Of a DNA stretch of 64,000 nt, positions 1 through 9,517 are shown one piece after another (within the stretch, counting starts at the first letter, position 1; each line of letters begins with the position of its first letter). Location of the stretch: NCBI GenBank assembly GCA_003996215.1, contig QJPP01000031.1, positions 620,001 through 684,000 on the forward strand, read 5' to 3'. Source of the DNA: Jaltomata sinuosa. Its lineage: Eukaryota; Streptophyta; Magnoliopsida; Solanales; Solanaceae. Below the pieces are notes generated by a model that saw only the letters and a list, made by a program, of their open reading frames with translations, was not told the origin of the DNA and made no database searches. Position numbers and translations under genes: made by a program.

Positions 1-533
1 GACCTAGTGCCCGACTCTAGCTCAATAGTGAAATCAATATTGCTCTCAGGTGGAAGGCCTGGCAGGTCGGTAGGAAACACATCGAGGAAGTCTCTAACCA
101 CAGGAATAGACTCAGGAGAAGTAGGGTCAGCACTAACATCTCGAACATATGCTAGATAAGCTAAACACCCACGGGAAATCAACTTCCTAACTCGAAGACA
201 AGAGATGATCCCAGATGGTGCATGGCTAACAGAACCCTGCCATACAACCGGAGATACACCGGGCACAGCTATGGTAATGGTCTTGGCATAACAATCCAAA
301 ACCAAACGGTGAGGGGATAACCATTTCATGCCCAGACATCAAAATCTAGCATATCAAGAATCATCAAATCACCCCAATTCTCTGAATCACCAATAGATAG
401 CATACAAGATCTCACAATCCGATCCACTACTAAAGAATATCATACTGGGGTCGAAACAGAAACATGGACAGATAATGGCTCACTAGCCAACCCCAAACAA
501 GGCACAAAGTAGGCAGATACATATGAACAAGTG
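1..533 (-). pseudogene. Tek2 distal fragment: protease to start of RT (Ty3/gypsy Tekay)
   Basis: Read on the minus strand this is colinear with 5634-6170 of Tek1: aspartic protease from just after the active-site loop, the conserved stretch ending in an I-L-G-M-D-like block, the linker, and the first residues of reverse transcriptase (P-P-E-x-x-I-D-F). It is broken; a 4-bp deletion near 335-340 removes part of the I-L-G-M-D region, and no long ORF survives. The protein continues left of the window. Its upstream half lies at 12425-14004, because Tek1 landed between the two parts. High confidence in identity, low in any function. Confidence 0.88.
529..533. repeat. Target-site duplication of Tek1, left copy (AAGTG)
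   Basis: AAGTG lies directly before the TGTAAT start of the Tek1 5' LTR and again at 12420-12424 directly after its TGACA end. Removing Tek1 and one copy restores a continuous Tek2 protease sequence, which proves the insertion point. Confidence 0.95.
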
Positions 534-3500
534 TGTAATAACTCTTCCGGTCATTTCCACGTATACGTTTTCCTTGTACCATTAGAGCTTGTTTGTAGCG
601 GCCCTAAGTCATTTAAGGCTTGTCAGGACCGGTATTTCGGTGCCGGGTCCATTTGTATGGTCGTATGATAAGTTTTGAAGTCAAGCAAGTTGGCAAAAGT
701 TATCATAAGTTTCCTTAATAAATTTTCTGAACTTTGGGTAAAATGTCTCAGAGCCTTTATCTCAATATATAAAGAGTTAGAAGTCCCCCGAAATACCAAA
801 TCGAAGGTCTACAATTCTAGTTTCCAACGCATAAAACCTCACGTCCAAGTGATCTCGGAGTAAAAAGTTATGTTTGTTTTACCGCGGACTGTCTGGCAGA
901 AACTGGGTCGCGAACCGGGTCGTGTCAAGATCGATTTTAAGCCTCAACTTCACGTTTTAAAACGCCATTTCAGTTCTGAAACAGTGAGAAAACATAAGGG
1001 AGGGTTCCAAGAGAGTTCTTGAGTATCAAAATCGTGCGATGGTGACTTGCGAACCTAAATTTAAGAATTTTATTAGCATCGCGCGTATATTTGAAAATAT
1101 TTTATTTTAAAGTTATATTTTTATTACCTTTTTAAAGTATTTGAATGTGTATGAAAAATACTTTTATTATGATATAATTGTGTATGTACTTATTTTATAA
1201 GGTTTGTATACATTGTAATATTTTAACGGAGATAGTATATTTAGTTATGTTGAAAATTATTATTATAATATAGTAAGTTTTATTGGAAATGATTTTCTAT
1301 TAGTTATGGTATATTTAAAAAGTTATATTTATTTTACCACGAACTTATGCAATACCCAAATATATACGTAATAGGATAGAATCAATTATAGTGTGCTAAC
1401 CCCACACTTCCACGTGGGTATAGCTAAATGTGGCAGCAACTATGTGACCACGTGTAAAGCATAGGTGAGGACAATTAATCTAGTCCTTGAATCATTGTTG
1501 TTGTACTAATATAGATATATATAATATGTATTATGTTTGTATGTAGTGAGATATTACTTAGGAGCAAATTATTGATAATCCTAGGGTATTTGAATATGCA
1601 CCAGTGATCTTTCTTTTCTTTATATATGTATAAGCTAAACATACATAGCTACTATACGCATTCAGTCGAAGACTAATTTAGTAGGAGAAACATTTTACTG
1701 GTGGTGTGATATTTTATCACCGAAAGAAAATCAATTATCTACTTCAAGTTATTCAAGCCCGAATTCGAGTTAATTTCATTTCGGAGATTTTCAAAGAGGT
1801 TTTGAGCTTGTCATCGAACGACAGGTAGGTTACGGTTTATTTTCCCTAGACTCCGCATATATTGGATAAAATTGTATTAATGGGCATCCTTGGGTTGGTT
1901 TATTAGGTTGGTACCACATACCTCGACTGCTTTATTCATGTCCGCCTACTTTTATTCCTCCGTTGCTTGTAGTACTTGCCGATATATTTTATTTACCCTT
2001 GTGGTCCCGTGAGACCTTGTTGACTCTGGAACATAGAATGTGGGATTTTGGGAATGTCCATGAGTTTCGGGCATATAATTATCCTTCTAGGCTGGTTATG
2101 CTTGCTGAGTAGCTGTGGGCCTGTGCAGGGTCGATAGGTTGATTATGAGCTACTGGGCAGCTATTCTGTGTGATCATACCATTTCCATGCATATAAAGAG
2201 GTTTTATCCATGTTTTACTATGGTTTGGGATTCGGGCCTACTAACACTATTTCCTAAACCTTGCATGGGCCCGGGGGCCCTTTTTTTATGAAAATAAATT
2301 GGAAATGGTTTGATTTAATTTGTGAATATTCTTGGGTAAAAAAAAGTAAAATTATTATTTAAATTAAGATTAACGCTAGACTCGGTAGGGACGGGGTGCT
2401 AGTTGAGTTTTCTTGCTACTTGAGATAATTTTAGCCTCGGTCGAACCGAGCACCTGAGCCGACTTTCTACTGTTTAGACCCAGTTATGCCCGGGCACCCT
2501 TGGAGGGGTTTTTGAGATATTTTCCTACTACTTTAGTCCTAGACAGGGTCTGAGCATGCATATTAGAGACTGGGTCTCTATCTTGAACCCGAACTTGCTT
2601 TCGGACGATATGTTTTGATACTGAGTTTTAGTATGGGGTCAGGGACCTCCATGGACCTTGCCATCCGGGCCAGGGGCTACGGGCTGCGTGTGCCGGAGGA
2701 AGGGTATACGGTGGAGTAGAGGGATACGGGCAGTGTCCTTCCATGGAACCTACCTGCTGGGCCGGATCGGCACCGGAGGAGGTACATACAGAGATACCAT
2801 TTCACTTGATATCTTCATGCATCATATCATTCATTGTTTGAGGCTCCACCCTTGTTTGTTGTTTGTTGATTGCACGCTCCGGTAGTATGGTATGCCAGAG
2901 GGTTTGTTTTCACTTGTTTGTGTTCCTCGGTTGTATGGGCGATCGAGGGACTGTAGGTAGACTCTTGCTATTTACTTGTAGAATTGTTCCCTGTTACGGT
3001 TAAGAATGAAATTGGTTACTGCGAGATTGTTAGTTGCTGGATTTGAGATTGATATGATTAGTTGGGCTTGATTCATATCTCTAAGCATGCCTATCATTAC
3101 TCTTTCTCTCTTCTTCTTACACTTGAGGTTACCGGTATACCGTCCATTTCGTAAACTTATTATGTATACACTGTTATTGCAAGGACCCCAGGTTGCGTTA
3201 TTTCTTACCTACACCTGCTGCCTAGGTGGTATATTCTGACTTACTGGCCCACATGTGGTTCTGTTATTTCCCTCTTAGGCTAGTTCCTGTTACCTTTCGT
3301 TGATTTCATGTAACTGCTTGCTTCTTTGCTGTCTGTTTACTACACTTTTATCTTATTATGTGCCCAGTTCGGCTATTTGATACATTGGTTACCTTATGCC
3401 TGCATTTGTGCTCACCCTACCCCCCTTGCATCTTTGGGTTGGCAGTTCCTAGTATGGGCCATTGCGTTAGATCGCTTGTGATTCGTGCTTTGAATCATTT

Positions 3501-3887
3501 GGGGCTACTTCAGATTGAGGTTGGCTCTTGTCCTCGGGAGCTTTAGGCTGTAGTGGTGATTCTTTTTTTGCTTTATGCTACACTATTACATTCAGAGACA
3601 TCTGTATTATTGGTCTGGACGGTTTTGCACTCCTGTATGTAGTTTCGGCTCTATACTATGCATTACCATGTTCTTGGGTTTGGTTTAGTTTTCCGGCATA
3701 TGTATATATATATTCCTGTTATTTATTCTCTTCATCTTGTTCCCTCACTTTTGCTTATTTAATACTCTCCCTGCTTATTTAGTAGATAGTAGCCCATTAC
3801 TAACTGTCGCTGGGCTACTGGGAATTTTAGTTCGCCTACTGGGGGGTTTGTAGGTGCCATTATGACTGGAAATCGGGTATCGTGACA
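534..3887 (+). repeat. Tek1 5' LTR (3354 bp)
   Basis: Starts TGTAATAAC, ends GTGACA, and is followed at once by the primer-binding site. It matches 9518-12419 closely from 966 to about 3190. From about 3190 to the end it differs from the 3' LTR, and from the Tek2 LTR, by many one-base indels. It contains a promoter cassette (1383-1745), a donor-like site (1825) and long pyrimidine-rich stretches downstream. Small ORFs inside it are incidental. Confidence 0.93.
1383..1745 (+). promoter_or_regulatory. Tek1 U3 promoter cassette: two G-boxes and TATA box
   Basis: Two CACGTG G-boxes (1411-1416 and 1449-1454) lie about 200 and 165 bp upstream of a TATA-like TTTATATATG (about 1617-1626). G-boxes bind plant bZIP and bHLH factors in general; a role here is inferred. 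The 3' LTR keeps both boxes (9963-9968, 10001-10006) and the TATA (about 10170). The Tek2 LTR carries unrelated sequence in this interval although the flanks align. Confidence 0.55.
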
Positions 3888-4098
3888 CTTGGTATTCAAT
3901 CTTTAGTTCACTGGGGTCATCGGTATAGGAGCCAATGTCTAGTAGAGTCCTACGGATCGGGGCGGAGATGTCCGTACTCAATCTTTGGGAGGCTACAGTG
4001 ACATTTTAGGAAATTTGACTCTTTCATTGCTTCTGTGTCATGCGTGGAACCCTTGAAATTTCTGGAAATCTCATTTGTTCTACTTCATTTTTCCGCAG
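1825..4098 (+). other. Predicted leader intron of Tek1 (LTR donor to gag acceptor)
   Basis: CAG|GTAGGT at 1822-1830 is a strong donor-like site about 200 bp after the TATA box. A pyrimidine-rich tract ending TTCCGCAG abuts the gag ATG at 4099. Splicing would remove about 2.27 kb including the primer-binding site, giving a short-leader gag mRNA. The donor is conserved in the Tek2 and Tek4 LTRs, the acceptor in Tek2. This is inference without transcript data. Confidence 0.4.
3890..3901 (+). other. Tek1 primer-binding site (tRNA-iMet type, damaged)
   Basis: TGGTATTCAATC directly follows the LTR. Tek4 has the canonical TGGTATCAGAGC at the same place and Tek2 has TGGTATCAGATC. The Tek1 site carries an inserted T and substitutions, and lies in a stretch rich in one-base indels. 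Confidence 0.75.
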
Positions 4099-5560
4099 AT
4101 GGTTCGTACGAAATCATCGGCATCACGCGAAGATGATCCTCCCACTCCAGCTAAGGGTCGAGGACGCCCTCGAGCAATGGCACCTGCTAGAGTGGAGATA
4201 GAGCCCGAGCGGCATGTGGATCAAGGGGAAGCCCAGGTACCACCAGCTCTAGTACCAGCTCCAGTGGGCACTTCTGTGCCAGCTCCAGCCGCAGCTCAGT
4301 CTCCAGATATTCGGGGATTACTATTATAGCTTTTGGGTATGATTGGAGAGCGGCCTTCTGAGGTAGCGCAGACATCCGCTCAGGGGGCAGCCCTGGGTGC
4401 ACAGAGTTCATGAGCGCAGCCTGCTACTATGGCTCCTCGTGCGGAGGTCATTCCTGTCCCATCTGTTGCACAGCCTCTTGCTCCTCGCCCAGCTATGACA
4501 GAGTCAGAGCAGAAGGCGTTGGGTAGGTTTTTGAGGTTAGCACCTCCGAGGTTTGCTGGTACTTCTGGACAGGATCCACATGACTTTATTACTACATGTG
4601 AGGAGATGTTGCATCATTTGGGTTTGTTGGAGACTCACGGGGTTGGTTATACTACCTATCAGTTAGGGGGCCCAGCAAAGTTATGGTGGAGGGCTCATAT
4701 TTCTTGTAAACCACCATCGTCACCTTATTTGTCCTGGTCTGAGTTTTATGAGGCCTTTATGGCCAAGTTCCTACCTCAGAGTGATCGTGAGTGTCGTAGG
4801 GAGAAGTTTACTCACCTTATGCAGAGGTCTACGACTGTCTCGGAGTATAAGACTCATTTTCATTAGCTAGCACCATTTGGAGCTATGATCATTCGTACTG
4901 AGGCAGATAGGATTCGCAGATTTGTATGGGGTTTGAGGCCAGAGATCAGGCAGCCAGCTGAGATATTGATTGCCGGTGGTCGGTCATTTTAGGCTATCGT
5001 AGACTATGCCCGCACGGTGGAGGACTTACAGCGACATGATCAGGGGTCCAGAGATAAGAGGCCTCCACATATGGGTGTCTACAGTGGTTCCAGATATGGT
5101 GGTAGAGATTCTGGCCACTGGAGCCGGAGTTATAAGCCACAGCAGCACCAGGGTCAATCCAGCCGACCAGTTCAGGCTTTCCTTCAGACTTTCGGTAGTA
5201 CCCAGTTCGAGCAGGGTCAGAGCAGCCATCAAGGCTATGGCGGCCAGTCTTTGAGGGGTACAGTTTCTGGGACATCAGGTCATGGTGGTTATACGGGATC
5301 TGCTGGTTCATCTCGACCGAGTAGGCCGCCAGGGGCTTGTTTTACTTGTGGTGTGATTGGTCATTTTGGTAGAGATTGCCCTTTGCAGGGTACAGTTCAG
5401 TTGGCCGAGCCTTTACGAGCAGTTCAGCCCCCGGCTAGAGGGGGTGGTCGTCAGGGTAGAGGTGGTGCTCCGCGCGGCAGAGCAGGTGGTAGGGATGGCG
5501 GTCGGGAAGGGGGAGGTCGTCGTCATTTTTACGCGGTCCCTAGGAGAACAGAGGCAGAGG
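4099..5560 (+). pseudogene. gag: Tek1 gag (capsid and CCHC zinc knuckle), with stops
   Basis: ATG 4099 follows the acceptor-like CAG; Tek2 has its gag ATG at the same place. Order: basic and proline/alanine-rich N-terminus, capsid domain (about 4510-5000, with K-L-W-W-R-A and E-F-Y-E-A-F motifs), a Q/S/G-rich linker, one knuckle C-F-T-C-G-V-I-G-H-F-G-R-D-C (about 5338-5380), then an R/G-rich tail (about 5430-5530) likely to bind RNA. Stops at 4327, 4411, 4864 and 4990; three of these are CAG to TAG by comparison with Tek2. Gag would package genomic RNA into virus-like particles. The frame runs into protease without a shift. Confidence 0.9.
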
Positions 5561-6090
5561 CCTCAGATGCTGTGATTACAGGTACGATTTCTGTGTGCCA
5601 TCAGTCGGCTATGGCTTTATTTGATCCTGGATCCACTTGTTCATACGTATCTACCTACTTTGTGCCTTGTTTGGGGTTGGCTAGTGAGCCATTATCTGTT
5701 CATGTTTCTGTTTTGACCCCAGTAGGAGATTCTTTAGTAGTGGATCAGATTATGAGATCTTGTATGTTATCTATTGGTGATTCAGAGACTTGGGGTGATT
5801 TGATGATTCTTGATATGCTAGATTTTGATGTGATACTAGGCATGGACTTGTTATCCCCTCACTGTGTGGTTTTGGATTGTTATGCCAAGACCATTACCAT
5901 AGCTGTGCCCGGTGTATCCCCGGTTGTGTGACAGGGTTCTGTTAGCCATGCACCATCTGGGATCATCTCTTGTCTTCGATCTACGAAGTTGATTTCCCGT
6001 GGGTGTTAAGCTTATCTAGCATATGTCCGAGATGTTAGTGCTGACCCCACTTCTCCTGAGTCTGTTCCTATGGTTAGAGACTTCCTCGAT
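5561..6090 (+). pseudogene. Tek1 aspartic protease
   Basis: Same frame as gag. The active-site loop reads L-F-D-P-G-S-T (Asp codon 5623-5625), a Pro where retropepsins usually have Thr or Ser, followed by the conserved D-V-I-L-G-M-D block (about 5827-5850). It would cut the Gag-Pol polyprotein. Stops at 5929 (TGG to TGA; Tek4 keeps TGG) and 6007. The matching loop in Tek2 is where Tek1 inserted. Confidence 0.88.
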
Positions 6091-7435
6091 GTGTTTCCTA
6101 TCGACCTTCCAGGCCTTCCACCTGAGAGAGATATTGATTTCGCTATTGAGCTAGAGCCGGGCACTAGGCCCATTTCTATTTCTCCTTACCGTATGGCTCC
6201 TGCTGAGTTGAGGAGCTTAAGGAGAAGCTCCAGAATCTGTTAGTTAAGGGGTTTATTATACCTAGTGTGTCACCTTGGGGTGCTCCTGTTCTCTTCGTGA
6301 AGAATAAGGATGGGTCGATGCGCATGTGTATTGATTATCAGCAACTGAATAGTGTCACAGTGAAGAATAGGTATCCGATGAGGAGGATTGATTTTTGTTT
6401 GACCAGCTTCAGGGTTCAGTCGTGTTTTCGAAGATTGATTTGAGGTCTGGCTACCATCAGTTGAGGATTAGGGCGGCGGACATCCCTAAGACAGCATTCA
6501 GGACACGTTATGGCCATTATGAGTTCCTGGTGATGTCTTTTGGGTTGACTAATGCCCCCGCAGCCTTTATGAACTTGATGCACAGGGTTCTTGGCCCGTA
6601 TTTAGACTCATTTGTGATAGTTTTTATAGACGACATCTTGGTATACTCGCGTAGTAGAGATGAGCATGAGAAGCACTTGAGGGTTATACTCCAGACTTTG
6701 AGAGATCATCGGCTGTATGCCAAGTTCTCAAAGTGCGAGTTTTGGCTTGAGTCAGTTGCACTCCTAGGGCACGTGGTATGTAAGGATAGGATTAGGGTCG
6801 ACCCGGGAAAGATTTCTGCTGTTTGTGATTGGCCTAGACTTACTAGTGCTACTGAGGTCCGCAACTTTATTGGTTTAGCAGGCTACTACAGACGGTTCGT
6901 TGAGGGATTTTCCTCCATAGCAAAACCCTTGACTATGCTGACTAGGAAGGATGTCCCATTTCAGTGGTCGGATCAGTGTGAGGATAGCTTCCAGAGCCTT
7001 AAGGCCTTATTGACTTCAGCTCCAGTTTTGACTTTGCCGGTTGAGGGTCAAAGCTTCTCCGTGTATTGTGATGCTTCTGGGGTGGGTCTTCGTTGTGTGT
7101 TGATGCAGAAGGGTCGAGTAATAGCATATGCATCGAGGCAACTGAAGGTTCACGAGCGCAACTACCCCACTCATGACTTAGAGTTGGCGGCGGTAGTTTT
7201 CGCGCCTAACATCTGGAGGCATTACCGATATGGAGTTCACTGTGAGATCTTCACCGATCACCGTAGTCTTCATTATATCACGAGTCAGCGAGAGTTTAAC
7301 TCGAGACAGAGGAGATGGGTCGAGTTACTGAAGGACAATGACTTCACTATTCTGTATCATTCGGGCAAGGCAAACGTGGTAGCGGATGCCTTGAGTCGGA
7401 AGACAGTGAGTATGGGTATCCTAGCTTCTCTTTAA
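6091..7435 (+). pseudogene. pol: Tek1 reverse transcriptase and RNase H
   Basis: RT begins around P-P-E-R-D-I-D-F (about 6120). Single-base deletions near 6212 and 6391 split the N-terminal half into two other frames; from 6395 one frame runs to 7432. The catalytic box is F-I-D-D (6623-6634), with F-G-L-T-N-A-P upstream and a G-Y-Y-R-R-F thumb/connection motif. RNase H follows, with Y-C-D-A-S-G and T-D-H motifs and A-D-A-L-S-R at its end. It would copy genomic RNA into DNA and remove the RNA strand. The stop at 7433 separates it from integrase. Confidence 0.92.
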
Positions 7436-8976
7436 GTTTCAGAGCGACCGTTGGCCTTGGATATCCAGTCTTTGGCTAACCGTTTGGTTAGGCTTGACTT
7501 GTCGGATCCTTGCAGAGTTCTCGCCAGTGTTGAGGTTCATTCTATTTTGATTGATCAGATTCAGAGTCGTCAGTTTGAGGATCAGCAGTTGTGTGACCTT
7601 CGTGATCGGGTTGTTCAGCGTGAGACTAGTCGGGCTACTCTAGAATTAGATGGGGTTCTGAGGTCTGATAGTCCCCTTTGTGTTTCGAGGATTAGTGATT
7701 TGATTAAGTTGATACTTCATGAGGCACATTGTACTAGATACTCCATTCACCCTGGCACGACAAAGATGTATAGAGACTTGAGACAGCTTTACTAGTGGAG
7801 TGGTATGAAGCGGGATATAGCAGAGTTCGTATATCGGTGCTTGAACTGTCAGCAGGTTAAGTTCGAGCACATGAGACCTGGTGGTTTGATGCAGCGACTT
7901 CCCATTCCTGAGTGGAAGTGGGAAGGGATTACTATGGACTTTGTTGTTGGTTTGCCTCGTACTTCTCATAGGTTTGATTCCATATGGTTGATTATGGATA
8001 GGCTGACTAAGTCAGCACATTTCTTGTCGGTTCAGACTTCTTATGGTGCAGAGAGGTTAGCTCAGATCTACCTTCGTGAGATTGTTCGGTTGCACGGGGT
8101 TCCAGCTTCTATCATTTCAGACCGCGGCACTCAGTTCACATCTCAGTTTTGGAGGGCTATTCAACGAGATTTGGGTACAGAGGTTCAGGTTAGTACTGCT
8201 TTCCACCCCCAGACAGATGGCCAGTCCGAGAGGACCATTCAGATTCTGGAGGACATGCTTCGGGCCTGTGTTCTTGACTTTGGAGGTTCTTGGGATCATT
8301 TTGTTCCCTTGGCAGAGTTTGCTTATAATAACAGCTTCCATTCAAGTATCAGCATGGCACCTTTTGAGGCTTTGTATGGCAGGTGTTGCAGATCACCGGT
8401 AGGTTAGTTTGATGGTTTTAGTTCTAGGACACAGAGCACAAATTTGCTTCAAGATTTCTTAGATCAGGTTCGAGTGATTCAGGACAGACTTCGGGCAGCT
8501 CAGAGCAGGCAGAAGAGTTATGCTGATCGTAGGCTTCGTGCCTTGGAGTTTAGTGTCGGTGACTTGGTGTTTCTCCGTGTATCGCCCATGAAGGGTGTGA
8601 TGAGATTTGGTAGGCGGGGCAAGCTTAGCTCCAGGTACATTGGGCCGTTTGAGATCCTTCAGAGGGTTGGTAGCGTTGCCTATCAGTTAGCCTTGCCTCC
8701 GATGTTCTCAGCTGTACATCCTGTATTTCATGTTTTGATGTTGCGTCGGTATGTCCCAGATGAGTCTCATGTGTTGCAGTGGGATTCAGTTCAGTTGGGT
8801 GAGGGTTTAGCCTTTGTTGAGGAGCCGGCAGCTATTTTGGCCAGAGATGTCAGGAGATTGAGGTCTCGAGAGATCCCAGTTGTTAAGGTTCAGTGGAGGC
8901 ACCGTCCAGTCGATGAGGCTACCTGGGAGACCGAGAGAGATATGCGGGCCCAGTATCCGCAGCTGTTTGAGCCTTT
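7436..8976 (+). pseudogene. pol: Tek1 integrase with C-terminal chromodomain
   Basis: Same frame as RT. An HHCC zinc domain (H-x-A-H ... C-L-N-C, about 7715-7850) is followed by the catalytic core: Asp in T-M-D-F (about 7934), Asp in I-I-S-D-R-G (about 8119) and Glu in G-Q-S-E-R-T (about 8227), the last two 35 residues apart (DD35E). A G-P-F-E-I region and a chromodomain with V-K-V-Q-W-R and A-T-W-E (about 8879-8935) end at the assembly gap. Chromodomains of this class are thought to steer insertion to heterochromatin, which fits the setting. Stops at 7793 and 8405 are both TGG to TAG. The C-terminus and polypurine tract lie in the gap. Confidence 0.92.
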
Positions 8977-9517
8977 NNNNNNNNNNNNNNNNNNNNNNNN
9001 NNNNNNNNNNNNNNNNNNNNNNNNNNNNNNNNNNNNNNNNNNNNNNNNNNNNNNNNNNNNNNNNNNNNNNNNNNNNNNNNNNNNNNNNNNNNNNNNNNNN
9101 NNNNNNNNNNNNNNNNNNNNNNNNNNNNNNNNNNNNNNNNNNNNNNNNNNNNNNNNNNNNNNNNNNNNNNNNNNNNNNNNNNNNNNNNNNNNNNNNNNNN
9201 NNNNNNNNNNNNNNNNNNNNNNNNNNNNNNNNNNNNNNNNNNNNNNNNNNNNNNNNNNNNNNNNNNNNNNNNNNNNNNNNNNNNNNNNNNNNNNNNNNNN
9301 NNNNNNNNNNNNNNNNNNNNNNNNNNNNNNNNNNNNNNNNNNNNNNNNNNNNNNNNNNNNNNNNNNNNNNNNNNNNNNNNNNNNNNNNNNNNNNNNNNNN
9401 NNNNNNNNNNNNNNNNNNNNNNNNNNNNNNNNNNNNNNNNNNNNNNNNNNNNNNNNNNNNNNNNNNNNNNNNNNNNNNNNNNNNNNNNNNNNNNNNNNNN
9501 NNNNNNNNNNNNNNNNN
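8977..9517. other. Assembly gap (541 N)
   Basis: All bases are N. By alignment with Tek4 (56 bp from the chromodomain end to the LTR) and with the Tek1 5' LTR (534-965), about 490 bp are missing: the last codons, the polypurine tract and the first 432 bp of the 3' LTR. The N run is close to that. Confidence 0.97.

Noticed and set aside
2658..2885. 75-codon ORF found at equal length in several LTRs (also 11211-11438, 15425-15198 minus, 25557-25784)
   Set aside because: The reading opens at TTG in the copy I checked, with no ATG in frame. Equal length follows from LTR homology, and nothing suggests translation.
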